Shown: positions 36,699 to 46,472 of the stretch, one piece after another | How positions within the stretch are numbered: position 1 is the stretch's first letter | Layout: each line of letters begins with the position of its first letter | The notes under the pieces: model-generated | What the model saw: the letters and a program-made list of their open reading frames with translations, nothing else | Databases searched by the model: none | What the model was told of the DNA's origin: nothing | Source: Pseudomonadota bacterium | GTDB lineage: Bacteria; Pseudomonadota; Gammaproteobacteria; Xanthomonadales; Rhodanobacteraceae | Length of the DNA: 64,000 nucleotides | Assembly: GCA_023388255.1 (NCBI GenBank) | Contig: JAEWGO010000011.1 | Location: 186,001-250,000, forward strand | Direction: 5' to 3' | Position numbers and translations under genes: made by a program

Positions 36699-37292
36699 TC
36701 AAGCCGAAGCTGTCACCGAGCCGCGCCCGCGCGTCAGGTCGCGCACCAATGTCTCCAGTTCGGCGGTGCGCTGCGTCGGCAGATCGATGTCGAGCTCGGT
36801 GCCGTCGAGCGTGGCAGTCTCCGCATGGCGCACGGCGTCGAGGTCACGCAGGCGTGCATGCAGGGCGGCAGCTGCAGCATAGTCGCAGCGCACGCGCAGG
36901 CGCACGCGCTCGACCAGCTCGCGTTTCGCCGCCACGCGCAGGCATTCCGCCGCGCAGCCGCCGTAGGCGCGCACGAGACCGCCAACGCCGAGCTTGATGC
37001 CGCCGAACCAGCGCGTCACGACGACGGCAACGCGATCCAGCCCCTGTCCTTCGATCGCTGCGAGAATCGGTCTGCCCGCGCTGCCGCCGGGTTCGCCATC
37101 GTCGTTGAAACGATAATTAGCTCCGATGCGATATGCCCAGCAGTTGTGCGTGGCATCGGTCGTGGATACCTGCGCGATGTATGCGAGCGCTGCGTTGGTG
37201 TCGTCGACCGGTGCGGCGAGGGCGAGGAAGCGGCTCTTCCTGATTTCCTGCTGAAGCCGTACTGGCTCCTGCAGTGTGAAAGCCGCGCTCAC
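36699..37292 (-). CDS. YigZ/IMPACT family protein
   Basis: A 197-residue protein of the YigZ (UPF0029) family: KSRFLALAAPV near the start, HNCWAYRIG, NDDGEPGGSAGRPIL and VTRWFGGIKLGVGGLVRAY are the conserved blocks of the N-terminal domain; a ferredoxin-like domain follows. Eukaryotic IMPACT regulates Gcn2; the bacterial role is unsettled. Its start overlaps the stop of the anti-sigma-like gene by ATGA. Confidence 0.92.
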   Translation of the reverse strand: MSAAFTLQEPVRLQQEIRKSRFLALAAPVDDTNAALAYIAQVSTTDATHNCWAYRIGANYRFNDDGEPGGSAGRPILAAIEGQGLDRVAVVVTRWFGGIKLGVGGLVRAYGGCAAECLRVAAKRELVERVRLRVRCDYAAAAALHARLRDLDAVRHAETATLDGTELDIDLPTQRTAELETLVRDLTRGRGSVTASA

Positions 37293-38146
37293 TGCGACAA
37301 GGCCTCGAGTTCGGCCGAGAGTTGCCAGTCCGGATGCGCGCGGCGGAACAGGCGCAGGCTTTCAATCGCCTGCTGGCGACGGCCTTGATGCAGCAGTTGC
37401 TGGATGTGCGCGAGCCAGTCCTGCGGCGCGAGCTGCATGTCGCGGCGCAGTTCAGCCGAGGTCGACGGCGCCGGTGGCACCGCCGAACGCGCGCGCGGTG
37501 CGGAGGCGCGATCCGACGTGTCGGTTTCATGCGTCTTGCTTTCGAGCGTTTCCGGCGGTGCCGTTGCCGCGGCATTGGCAGGAGGGGGCGTTTGCGCTTC
37601 AGTCTCGGCCCCGAACGGCGCCGGTGCGGGCACAGGTGGCGGCGTGACAACCGGTGTCCGGGCCTTCTCGACAGCAGGTGCGATCGAGCGTGGCTTCGGT
37701 GCAGCAGTGGTGCGCTGCGGAGTCGGCTTCACCGCGGGCGGTTGCGGTTCCGGCGCTGCAGCGGGTTCGGCGGCCCGTGGCGAGATGATTTGCGGATACG
37801 CGTCCGCGGTGCGCTCGTGCCGGCGCTGCGCAGGTTCACTGATCGGTTGCACCGGGATCACCTGCGGCACGTTGCGCGCCGATTGCTGCTGCAGCACTTC
37901 CTGCCCGATCTGCCAGGCAATGCCGGCCGCCAGCACGACGCCGGCGGCCGAACCGAAGCCGACCAGCCAGCGATGCCGGCGCGGCGTCCTCCCGCGCACC
38001 GCGCGCGCAGCCTGGCCGAGCACATTGCGATCGAGCCGGCGCGACGGCTCGACGCGCGGCAGGCGCCGGTACAGTGAGCCGAGCTCGCCGCTGCCTTCGC
38101 CGAGCAGGCGATCGAGATCATGTTCCGGCTCGCGCGGCAGATTCAC
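37289..38146 (-). CDS. Probable anti-sigma factor, single-pass, Pro/Ala-rich
   Basis: A 285-residue protein. Residues 1-60 are charged and cytoplasmic, a membrane segment lies at about 62-80, then a long Pro/Ala-rich periplasmic linker (about 95-225) and a compact end (WLAHIQQLLHQGRRQQAIESLRLFRRAHPDW) resembling one TPR-like helical pair. It overlaps the ECF sigma gene by ATGA, and that arrangement plus topology suggests a membrane anti-sigma factor. The N-terminal domain has no clear ZAS zinc motif, so the function is inferred from context. Confidence 0.65.
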   Translation of the reverse strand: MNLPREPEHDLDRLLGEGSGELGSLYRRLPRVEPSRRLDRNVLGQAARAVRGRTPRRHRWLVGFGSAAGVVLAAGIAWQIGQEVLQQQSARNVPQVIPVQPISEPAQRRHERTADAYPQIISPRAAEPAAAPEPQPPAVKPTPQRTTAAPKPRSIAPAVEKARTPVVTPPPVPAPAPFGAETEAQTPPPANAAATAPPETLESKTHETDTSDRASAPRARSAVPPAPSTSAELRRDMQLAPQDWLAHIQQLLHQGRRQQAIESLRLFRRAHPDWQLSAELEALSQ

Positions 38147-38694
38147 TTGGCGAACCTCGCGCGGATGCGCGCCAATGCATAACGCAGGCGCGACTTCACG
38201 GTTTCGCGGCCGGCGCCGGTGATCTCGCCGATCTCATCGAGTCCGAGGCCGCTTTCGATGCGCAGCAGGAACGCGACGCGCTGCTCTTCCGGCAGATCCT
38301 CCAGCGCGAGCTGCAGGCGCCGGCGCTGTTCGAATTCGCTGAGCACGCGCTCGGGTTGTTCGGATTCGGGTGCGTCGAGGTTGCGTATCACCGCATCGGT
38401 CTCGTCGGCGGAGGCTTGCGGGCGTTGGCGGCGGAAGCGGTCGATGACTAGGTTGTGCGCGATCTGCAGCAGCCAGGTCGTGAACTTCGCGTCGGGGCGA
38501 TAGCGCTCGCGCGCTCCGATCAGCCGGCTCCAGGTTTCCTGGAACAGCTCGTCGGCATCGGCACGATGGCGCAGGCTGCGCATCAGGAAGCGATACAGCA
38601 TGCCGCGATGGCGCCGATAGAGCATCTCGAAGGCGAGCATGTCGCCTTCGGCGTAAGCGAGCATCAATGCCTCGTCGGTCTTTTCGTCCCCCAT
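38143..38694 (-). CDS. ECF-family RNA polymerase sigma factor
   Basis: A 183-residue sigma factor with region 2 (LAFEMLYRRHRGMLYRFLMRSL... DELFQETWSRLI) and region 4 (LPEEQRVAFLLRIESGLGLDEI... RETVKSRLRYALARIR). It is distinct from the RpoE at 14178. It heads a minus-strand operon with a putative anti-sigma gene, yigZ, an ABC exporter and a GT41 protein; neither the signal nor the target promoter is evident. No clear autoregulatory promoter was found in the 143 bp upstream. Confidence 0.93.
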   Translation of the reverse strand: MGDEKTDEALMLAYAEGDMLAFEMLYRRHRGMLYRFLMRSLRHRADADELFQETWSRLIGARERYRPDAKFTTWLLQIAHNLVIDRFRRQRPQASADETDAVIRNLDAPESEQPERVLSEFEQRRRLQLALEDLPEEQRVAFLLRIESGLGLDEIGEITGAGRETVKSRLRYALARIRARFAK

Positions 38695-38837
38695 GCGCTC
38701 AGGTTAAGGCAAACGGATGGCTGGCGTCACGGGTGCTGGTGTCATGGCTATGGAGCGGTCCTGCATGTAACGCAGCAGGCATGTCTGCGGGGTTTTCGGA
38801 TCGCCTGCGTCATGTCGCGAAGGGACGGTCATCTGCC

Positions 38838-40817
38838 ATGATGTACCGAAGCTTGGAACTCCTCGTGAACGATTCCGCGCACACGCTTTCGCATGACGAT
38901 GCGGTCGAACGCCTCCTTGCGCTCGGCGAAGGCCATCTTGCCATCGCGGCGCCGCTTGGCCTCGGCAAGCCGAACCGGCTGATAAACGCGCTGTACCGGC
39001 GCATCAAGGCCGATCCGTCGCGCCGGTTGACGCTCTACACCGCGCTCTCGCTCGATCCGCCGACGGCGGGCAGCGACCTCGAACATCGCTTCCTCGAACC
39101 GTTTCTCGCGCGCCAGTTCGGCGCGGACTATCCTCGGCTCGACTACGTTGCCGATCTGAAGGCGAATCGCCTGCCGCCGAACATCCGCATCGAGGAGTTC
39201 TATTTCCAGTCGGGCGCGATGCTGCATTCCGCGCGTGCGCAGCGCGACTACGCGAGCATGAACTACACGCAGGTCGCGCGCGATCTCGCCGATGGCCGTC
39301 CGCTGCACGCGATCGTGCAACTCGTCGCGCGTCGCGGCGATCGATGCAGTCTGTCCTGCAATCCCGACGTCACGCTCGATGTGCTCGATGCGCTGGCCGC
39401 TCGAGGCCGGCCACGACCGGTCGTGGTCGGTGTCGCACATCCGGACCTGCCGTTCCTCGGCGGCGATGCGATCGTCGAGGCAGGCTTCTTCGACCTCCTG
39501 CTCGAGGATGACGAGCCGAAGCAACCGCTGTTCGCACTGCCGCGCAACGCCGTCGATCGCACCGAGTACGCGATCGGCCTGCATGCGAGCACGCTGGTGC
39601 GTGATGGCGGCACCTTGCAGATCGGCATCGGCGCATTGTCCGATGCGATCGTGCAGGCGCTGCTGCTGCGCCATCGCTTCAACGCGGACTATCGCGAGCT
39701 GCTGCGTGCGCTGCGCGGCGACGATCCGGCCAAGGACGGGCTCGTGCATCATGCCGGTGGGCTGGCGCCGTTCGAGCGCGGGCTCTACGGCGCCAGCGAA
39801 ATGGTCATGGACGGATTCATGCACCTGCGTCGCGCCGGCATCCTGACGCGGCTCGTGCACGACGATGTGCTCGTGCAGCGCGCACTCGACGGTGGCGGCG
39901 CGATCGAAACGGCAACGTCGCGCGAAGGCCACTATCTCAAGGGTGCGTTCTTGCTCGGTTCGAAGGATTTCTACGCATGGCTGCGCGAGCTCGATGGCGC
40001 CGATCACGACGGCCTGCGCATGTGCCGTGTCTCCGACGTCAACCAGCTCTATGGCGGTCGCGAGCAGCTCGACGCGGTTCAGCGCCGCGATGCGCGCTTC
40101 TTCAACACATGCATGATCGCGACCGCGCTCGGCGCCGCAGCATCCGACGCGCTCGAAGACGGCCGTGTCGTCAGCGGTGTCGGCGGACAATACAACTTCG
40201 TCGCGATGGCGCACGCACTCGACGGCGGCCGCTCGATATTGCTGCTGCGAGCGACGCGCGAGGCCAGCGGCCGCGTCGAATCCAATATCCGCTGGAACTA
40301 CGGCCATACGACGATCCCGCGCCATCTGCGCGACATCTACGTGACCGAGTACGGCGTCGCCGATCTGCGCGGACGATCCGACGAAGCCTGCGTGCGCGCG
40401 ATGCTGGCGATCAGCGACGCGCGCTTCATCGATACGCTTGCCGCCGCGGCGATGCGCGCAAACAAGTTGCCGCGCGATTTCCGCGTGCCGGATGCATGGC
40501 GTGCGAATACGCCGCAACGGCTCGCGGCAACCCTGGCGCCGTTCGCCGCGCGCGGCTTGCTGCCGACGTATCCGTTCGGCAGCGATTTCGATGCCACCGA
40601 ACAGCGCCTGATGCCGGCGCTGCTGTGGTTGAAACGGCATCTCGCGCAGCGAAAATACTGGCCGGCGTTGGTCGCGGCGCTGCTTGCGCCGGGTCACCCG
40701 CCGCATGCGGACGAATGCCTGCGGCGTTTGCAACTGGGGCAGGGTGCACTCAGCAGTCGCGAACGCCTTCTGGCCCGGCTCGTGCGTGGCGCGCTCGTGC
40801 GCAGCAGTGCAGAGTGA
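38838..40817 (+). CDS. Acetyl-CoA hydrolase/transferase-family protein
   Basis: A 659-residue protein of the acetyl-CoA hydrolase/CoA-transferase class. The C-terminal domain (about 300-560) carries GGTLQIGIGALSDAIVQAL, RVVSGVGGQYNFVAMAHAL and the region VESNIRWNYGHTTIPRHLRDIYVTE-type blocks of the AcH C domain. N- and C-terminal extensions make it longer than typical 430-540-residue members. It may move CoA between acyl groups; the substrate is unknown. The start codon is either of two adjacent ATGs (38838, 38841). It ends 6 bp from the convergent czcA gene. Confidence 0.8.
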   Translation: MMYRSLELLVNDSAHTLSHDDAVERLLALGEGHLAIAAPLGLGKPNRLINALYRRIKADPSRRLTLYTALSLDPPTAGSDLEHRFLEPFLARQFGADYPRLDYVADLKANRLPPNIRIEEFYFQSGAMLHSARAQRDYASMNYTQVARDLADGRPLHAIVQLVARRGDRCSLSCNPDVTLDVLDALAARGRPRPVVVGVAHPDLPFLGGDAIVEAGFFDLLLEDDEPKQPLFALPRNAVDRTEYAIGLHASTLVRDGGTLQIGIGALSDAIVQALLLRHRFNADYRELLRALRGDDPAKDGLVHHAGGLAPFERGLYGASEMVMDGFMHLRRAGILTRLVHDDVLVQRALDGGGAIETATSREGHYLKGAFLLGSKDFYAWLRELDGADHDGLRMCRVSDVNQLYGGREQLDAVQRRDARFFNTCMIATALGAAASDALEDGRVVSGVGGQYNFVAMAHALDGGRSILLLRATREASGRVESNIRWNYGHTTIPRHLRDIYVTEYGVADLRGRSDEACVRAMLAISDARFIDTLAAAAMRANKLPRDFRVPDAWRANTPQRLAATLAPFAARGLLPTYPFGSDFDATEQRLMPALLWLKRHLAQRKYWPALVAALLAPGHPPHADECLRRLQLGQGALSSRERLLARLVRGALVRSSAE

Positions 40818-40823
40818 GCCCGC

Positions 40824-43800
40824 TCATGGCACCGCCACGCGTCGTTCGGCGCGCGCCTCCATCCATTCGTACAGCAACGGCAACAGCAGCAAGGTCAGCA
40901 GGGTCGAGGTGACGAGTCCGCCGACCACGACGGTGGCGAGCGGCCGCTGCGTCTCGGCACCGACGCCGCTCGACAGCAGCATGGGCACGAGGCCGAGGAT
41001 CGCCACGCTCGCCGTCATCAGCACCGGGCGCAGTCGCAACGTCGTTCCGCGCACGACCGCCTCGCGGATCGAAAGTCCGCTCGCGCGCAATTCGTTGAGG
41101 AAGCTCACCAGCACGATGCCATTCAGCATCGCGACGCCGAACACCGCGATGAAACCGATTGCCGACGGCACCGAAAGATACTGGCGCGTGATCGCCAGCG
41201 CGACGATGCCACCGATCGTCGCGAACGGGACATTGGCGAGGATCAACACCGCCTGGCGCACCGAGTTGAATGCGGTGTAGAGCAGCACGAAGATGAACGC
41301 GATCGTGATCGGAACGATCAGCGCAAGTCGCGCCATCGCGCGCTGCTGGTTCTCGAACGCGCCGCCCCATTCGAGCCAGTAACCCGTCGGCAACGCAGCC
41401 TGTTGCGCGATCGCCAGGTTAGCATCGCGCACGAAGCCGTCGATGTCGCGCCCGCGCACGTCCATCTGGATCACTGCATGGCGTTGCAGTTGTTCGCGAC
41501 GCACGAACGAATAGCCTTCGGCGACGTCGATCGTGGCGACTTCGCGCAGTGCGACGAGCGCGCCGGCCGGCGTGCGCAGCGGAATCTGCCCGATCGCCGC
41601 CACCGATGCGCGCGAGGCATCGTCAAGGCGCACCGCGATGTCGAAGCGTCGCACGCCGTCGAGCACGCTGCCGACGGGTTCGCCGCCGATACCGTTGCGT
41701 ACCACGGTCAGCACGTCATCCGCGTTGAGACCATGACGCGCGAGTGCTTCGCGATCGACCTGGATGCGCACCTGCGGCTTTCCGGCATTCGCTTCGAGCG
41801 AGAGATCGGCCACCCCCGGAATCGTCGACAGGGTCTGCTTGAGGCGCTGGCTCTGGCGATCGAGCTCGGCGAGATCCGGACCGTATAGCTTTAGCGCCAG
41901 CGTTGCGCGTACGCCGGAAATCAGTTCCTCCAGGCGCATCTGGATCGGCTGCGTGAAGCTCGGTACCGTGGTCGGTACGACTTCTTCGAGCGTCTCCAGC
42001 ATCGCCTCGTCGAGCTGCTTGATCGAGCGGCCACTGGTCCACTCCGACTGCGGCTTCAACGCTGTGTAGATCTCCATGTAGTTGACGTCGGCGGTTTCGC
42101 CTTTCTCGGCACGACCGATCATCGCCAGCGTGGTTTCCACCTCTGGAAACTTCTTGAACGCCGCGGAGATCCGGTTCGATACCTCGATCGATTCGTCGAG
42201 CGAGGTGGACGGTATCGAGGTCACGCGCCACATGATCGAACCTTCCTGCAACTGCGGCATGAACTCCTTGCCGAGGAATGGAAACAGCGCGAGTGCCGTC
42301 GCCAGTGCGGCCCCGGCGAGGCCGAGCGTAAGGCGCCGATGCGCAAGGACGCGCTCGAGCAAGGGCACGTAGCCGCGCTTGATGCGTGCGACGAGCCAGG
42401 TGTCCTTTTCCGCTTTCGGTTTCAGGATCAGCGCCGCGAGTACCGGCACCAACGTCAGTGCGAGCAGCAGCGAGCCACCCATTGCGAACGCAATGTTGAA
42501 CGCCATCGGCTTGAACATCTTTCCTTCGAGGCCTTCGAGCGTGAACAGTGGAAGGAACACGACGATGATGATCAGGATCGCGAAGGCGATCGGATTGGCG
42601 ACCTCGCGTGCCGCGGCCAGTACCGCAGCGCCGCGATCGATCTTGCCGCCGTGCGCGTGGCGCTCGGCCATCAGTCGGAACGCGTTCTCGACCAGCACCA
42701 CGGCGCCATCGACCATCATGCCGATGCCGATCGCAAGCCCGGCCAGCGACATCAGGTTCGCCGACAGCCCGACCTCGCGCATGCCGATGAACGCGATCAG
42801 CATCGCCATCGGCAACGCGACGATCACGACCAGCGCGGAGCGCATTTCGCCGAGAAAGAGCAGAAGTAACAGCGCTACAAGCAACGAGCCTTCGATCAAT
42901 GCACGCGTCGCGGTGCCGACGGCCTTGTCAATCAACTCGGTACGTTCATAGATCGGCTTCAGCACGACGCCCTCAGGCAACGCCGCCCGCACCGTGTCGA
43001 GCCTGGCTTTGACCGCGCCGACGACGTTCTTCGCGTTCTCGCTGATGCGCGCGAGCACCATGCCGAGCACGACCTCTTTGCCATCGCGAGTGACTGCGCC
43101 GAAGCGCGGTGCAGGCGCTTGCACGATCTCGGCGACGTCGCGCAGATACACCGGCGTGCCGTCCTCGGCTTTCAACACGATGCGGCCGAGGTCGGCCTCG
43201 TCGCGAATCAGGCCGAGCCCGCGCACGAGGTACTGCTCGCGACCGACGTCGAGGAAGTTGCCGGCCACCTGGCGGTTGTTCGCCTCGACCGCGGCGATCA
43301 CGTCCTTGAAGCCGAGTTCGTGCTTGATCAACTTCAACGGATCGATGCGCAACTGGAATTGGCGCTCTCCGCCGCCCCACGACGAGACATCGTCGACGCC
43401 GGGCGCGGTGCGCAGGATCAGCCGCACGCTCCAGTCCTGCAACGTGCGCAGGTCCGTGTCGCTGACGCGCTCCTTGAGCGTCTCGTCGCTGCGCTCGACC
43501 GTGTACCAGAACACCTGGCCGAGGCTGGACGTGTTCGGCCCCATCTCGGGCTTGTCGTAACCTGCCGGCAACCGCCCGCCGACTTCCTGCAGGCGTTCGT
43601 TGACGAGCTGGCGCGCGAAATAGACGTCCATGTCGTCGGCGAAGTAGACCGATACATACGACAAGCCGAACAGGCTGACCGAGCGGATGTCCTGCACCTT
43701 CGGCAGGCCTGCCATCGCCGACTCGACCGGGAACGTCAGCAGTTGCTCGACGTCCTCGGCAGCGAGTCCGGGTGATTCGGTATAGATGTTGACCTGCACC

Positions 43801-43931
43801 GGCGTCACGTCGGGGAACGCATCGATCGGAATATTGCGGATCGCGCGATAGCCGAGGAAGGCGATCACCGCGAATGCGATCAACACCAGCGTCTTGTAGC
43901 GTAGCGAAAGTTCGACCAGTCGGGTCAGCAT
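40824..43931 (-). CDS. Heavy-metal RND efflux pump, CzcA/CusA family
   Basis: A 1035-residue inner-membrane proton/metal antiporter with two large periplasmic loops and twelve membrane segments. GIGMMVDGAVVLVENAF in TM4 is the proton-relay motif; the first Asp of the DFG form seen in CzcA-type zinc/cobalt pumps is replaced here (AIGIG). So the metal class cannot be read from this motif with certainty. It forms a tripartite pump with the adaptor and outer-membrane protein encoded just upstream, moving periplasmic or cytoplasmic metal to the outside. Confidence 0.93.
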   Translation of the reverse strand: MLTRLVELSLRYKTLVLIAFAVIAFLGYRAIRNIPIDAFPDVTPVQVNIYTESPGLAAEDVEQLLTFPVESAMAGLPKVQDIRSVSLFGLSYVSVYFADDMDVYFARQLVNERLQEVGGRLPAGYDKPEMGPNTSSLGQVFWYTVERSDETLKERVSDTDLRTLQDWSVRLILRTAPGVDDVSSWGGGERQFQLRIDPLKLIKHELGFKDVIAAVEANNRQVAGNFLDVGREQYLVRGLGLIRDEADLGRIVLKAEDGTPVYLRDVAEIVQAPAPRFGAVTRDGKEVVLGMVLARISENAKNVVGAVKARLDTVRAALPEGVVLKPIYERTELIDKAVGTATRALIEGSLLVALLLLLFLGEMRSALVVIVALPMAMLIAFIGMREVGLSANLMSLAGLAIGIGMMVDGAVVLVENAFRLMAERHAHGGKIDRGAAVLAAAREVANPIAFAILIIIVVFLPLFTLEGLEGKMFKPMAFNIAFAMGGSLLLALTLVPVLAALILKPKAEKDTWLVARIKRGYVPLLERVLAHRRLTLGLAGAALATALALFPFLGKEFMPQLQEGSIMWRVTSIPSTSLDESIEVSNRISAAFKKFPEVETTLAMIGRAEKGETADVNYMEIYTALKPQSEWTSGRSIKQLDEAMLETLEEVVPTTVPSFTQPIQMRLEELISGVRATLALKLYGPDLAELDRQSQRLKQTLSTIPGVADLSLEANAGKPQVRIQVDREALARHGLNADDVLTVVRNGIGGEPVGSVLDGVRRFDIAVRLDDASRASVAAIGQIPLRTPAGALVALREVATIDVAEGYSFVRREQLQRHAVIQMDVRGRDIDGFVRDANLAIAQQAALPTGYWLEWGGAFENQQRAMARLALIVPITIAFIFVLLYTAFNSVRQAVLILANVPFATIGGIVALAITRQYLSVPSAIGFIAVFGVAMLNGIVLVSFLNELRASGLSIREAVVRGTTLRLRPVLMTASVAILGLVPMLLSSGVGAETQRPLATVVVGGLVTSTLLTLLLLPLLYEWMEARAERRVAVP

Positions 43932-43961
43932 GACGCGACTCCGCGCGCACGCGCGAGGGCA

Positions 43962-45089
43962 TCAATGGCCATGACCTTCCCCCAGTTGCGATTTCAGCAG
44001 GCGCGCCTTGAGCGCATAGCTGCCCTTGACGACGACGATGTCGCCGCTGGCGAGGCCTTGCTCGACGATGGTGAAATCGCCACGCGTCTCGCCGGGCTTG
44101 AACGGCGCGATCTCGAAATCTCCGCTCGTGTTCTTTCTGAACACACTGGTTTCACCCTGCAACTGCACGACCGCCTCGTTCGGCACGGCGAGGACCGGGC
44201 TGGTGCCTTCGATGGCGATATGTGTTTCGACAAATTCGCCTGCGTGCAGCACGTCGCCAATGTTGGCGACCTCGATGCGTACCGGCGTCGTGCGTGAGCG
44301 CTCCGAACTGCGATGCGAAAGCTGCACGACCTTGCCGGTCAGCGCCTGCGCATGCGCGAGCACGCGCACCGCTGCACCGGCGCGGACGCGCACAGTCGCG
44401 TCCGGCGCGAGTTGCGCCTCGATCCAGACCGTCGTTTCGTCGACCACAGTGAACAGCGGCTTGCCGGCCTCGACGCGCTCGCCCACGATGAAATCGTCCA
44501 TGGTGACGCGCCCGGTTTGAGATGCTGGCAAGGTGAATTCGCCGGTCGCGCGCGACGAGCCTTGCCGCAGCAATGCGGCGATCTCGCCGTCGCCGATGCC
44601 GTATGCACGAAGGCGTGCACGGGCCTGGTCGCGCGCGACCTGCGCTTCGGTATAGCGGCGGCCGGACACCGCATCACTGCCGAGCGTTTTCACGCGTTGC
44701 CAGTCGCGTTCGGCAACGATCAGCGCTCCTTGCGCTTCGGCGACCTCGATGCTCGACAACGTCACCATCGTCTGGCCGGCTTTCACCAGGTCGCCGAGAC
44801 GCACGTGACGGCGCACGATCTGCGCCGGAATGCGCGATGCGACAAGCGAGGTCGCATAGGCATTCGCCTGCACCTCGCCGGGAGCGCGCAGTTCGTCCTG
44901 CAGCTCGCGCGTTTGAATGGTCGTGGTGACGATGCCGAGGCGCGTTTGTGCCGCGCCGTCCAGCGCCAGCGGATTGTCCTCGGCATGTTCGCCGGCATCG
45001 GGCGTGCTGGTTTCGGCCGCAAGGCCGAGGGTCGCGCAGAACGTCAACGCGCAAAGGAGCCAGCGTGTTCGCATGATCGTGTCCTTCAT
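43962..45089 (-). CDS. RND efflux periplasmic adaptor, CzcB/CusB family
   Basis: A 375-residue membrane-fusion protein with a signal peptide (about 1-24), a lipoyl/barrel-sandwich hybrid (VVASRIPAQIVRRHVRLGDLVKAG-type block), a helical hairpin and beta-barrel domains. It ends GEGHGH, a short His tail that may bind metal. It bridges the RND pump to the TolC-like channel. The frame extends upstream into the neighbouring gene, but the ATG at 45089 overlaps the outer-membrane gene stop by ATGA and starts the signal peptide. Confidence 0.9.
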   Translation of the reverse strand: MKDTIMRTRWLLCALTFCATLGLAAETSTPDAGEHAEDNPLALDGAAQTRLGIVTTTIQTRELQDELRAPGEVQANAYATSLVASRIPAQIVRRHVRLGDLVKAGQTMVTLSSIEVAEAQGALIVAERDWQRVKTLGSDAVSGRRYTEAQVARDQARARLRAYGIGDGEIAALLRQGSSRATGEFTLPASQTGRVTMDDFIVGERVEAGKPLFTVVDETTVWIEAQLAPDATVRVRAGAAVRVLAHAQALTGKVVQLSHRSSERSRTTPVRIEVANIGDVLHAGEFVETHIAIEGTSPVLAVPNEAVVQLQGETSVFRKNTSGDFEIAPFKPGETRGDFTIVEQGLASGDIVVVKGSYALKARLLKSQLGEGHGH

Positions 45090-46393
45090 GGCTGTGCCGC
45101 CTCTGCGGTGTCGCCGAGCCAGCGGTCGAGTCCGCCGGAAGCGGCGAGCCAGTCGGCGAAGGCCTGCCATGCGCGTGCGCGCAGACCGGTCGCAGTGAGT
45201 TCGGTATCGAGGCTTTGCTTCAGTTGCACGAGATAGTCGGTGGTGCCGATTTCCCCGGCTTCCCACAGGCGTTGCAGCAGCGCGGCGCGATCGCTCGCAT
45301 TCGCCGCGCGGCTGTGCTGCCATGCCAGCCACGCGGCGCGCAGCGCGTTGTAGCCAGTAGCGGCCTGCTCGATCTGTGCCGATGCGCGCTGGCGTCCGTC
45401 GCGCAGCAGCGCATCGGCTTCATCGACCGACGCCAGCGCAGCAGCGACTTCGGCGCCGTGGGAATTGCGCACGAACAGCGGAATGCGCAGGTTGAGTCCG
45501 ATGACCTTGTCGCTGAGCGGGCCGTTGCTGACACGGCCGCCGACGAGGCTGAGCGTCGGGTCGGGCCGCCGCTCGCGTTCCGCGGCGACGACCCTGGCGC
45601 GCGCGGCGGCGACATCCGCCGCGGCCTCGCGCAGCGAAGGCAGCATCTCGACGGATGTTGCCGGCGACAGCTCAGCCGCTGGCGGCAATGCGCGTGGCAG
45701 ATCGGGCAGGCCGGTATCGCCGCCGCCGATCGCAACGATCGATTGGCGCGCCTTGGCCTGCTCGGCAACTAGCTCGGCCTGCTGCGCATGCGCTTCCTGC
45801 AAGGCCAGCTCGGCAAGGTCGCGTTCGAGTTGCGCGATGTCGCCAACGTTGAAGCGACGCTGCGCGAGTACGGCGAATCGTTCGAGCAGTCCGACCCGCT
45901 GCGCGCCGAGTTCGACGCGTTCCGACGCGACGCGGAAGCTGGCGAAGGCGGCCAACCAATCGAGTCCGATGCGCTGGCGTTGTTGCTCAAGTTGCGCTTC
46001 GGCTGCGCGTGTCTCGGATGCGGCGATATCTGTGCGCGCGTGGCGCTTGCCGCTCCAGTCGAGCGTCTGGCTGATGCCGATGCTGCGCGTGTCGACGTCG
46101 GCGTTCTCGGCGCCGATCTCGATTTCCGGGTTGTACAGCGGCTGCCCGGCCGCCTGTTCCCGCGCATGACCGGCGGCGAGCCGCGACTCGGCCGCCTGCA
46201 GTGCCGGACTGCGCTGCCAGACCTGCCGCAGCGCGCGCGCGAGTTCGGGCGATGCGTGCAGCACGCTTGTGGTGGATCGTTCGAACGTGGATGGGGTGGG
46301 CGCTGGATGTTGCGCGGCCGTCGACCATGCGGGCATCAAGCCGGCAATGACGAGCAGCCGCAGGGCACGTCGTGCCCGCGGTGTTGAAACCAT
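45086..46393 (-). CDS. TolC-family outer-membrane efflux protein (CzcC-like)
   Basis: A 435-residue outer-membrane factor with a signal peptide (about 1-27) and two repeated alpha-helical OEP halves (HARTDIAASETRAAEAQLEQ-type coils). Trimers form the exit duct of RND and other pumps. It is the first gene of the CzcCBA-like operon and is coupled to the adaptor gene. Confidence 0.9.
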   Translation of the reverse strand: MVSTPRARRALRLLVIAGLMPAWSTAAQHPAPTPSTFERSTTSVLHASPELARALRQVWQRSPALQAAESRLAAGHAREQAAGQPLYNPEIEIGAENADVDTRSIGISQTLDWSGKRHARTDIAASETRAAEAQLEQQRQRIGLDWLAAFASFRVASERVELGAQRVGLLERFAVLAQRRFNVGDIAQLERDLAELALQEAHAQQAELVAEQAKARQSIVAIGGGDTGLPDLPRALPPAAELSPATSVEMLPSLREAAADVAAARARVVAAERERRPDPTLSLVGGRVSNGPLSDKVIGLNLRIPLFVRNSHGAEVAAALASVDEADALLRDGRQRASAQIEQAATGYNALRAAWLAWQHSRAANASDRAALLQRLWEAGEIGTTDYLVQLKQSLDTELTATGLRARAWQAFADWLAASGGLDRWLGDTAEAAQP

Positions 46394-46472
46394 GGATTGC
46401 TCCTGAAACCAAACCTCAAGAGGCGCGGCTCGTGCGCGCCGATCGACCGCCCATGCAGGGCGGCTGGCGGTT

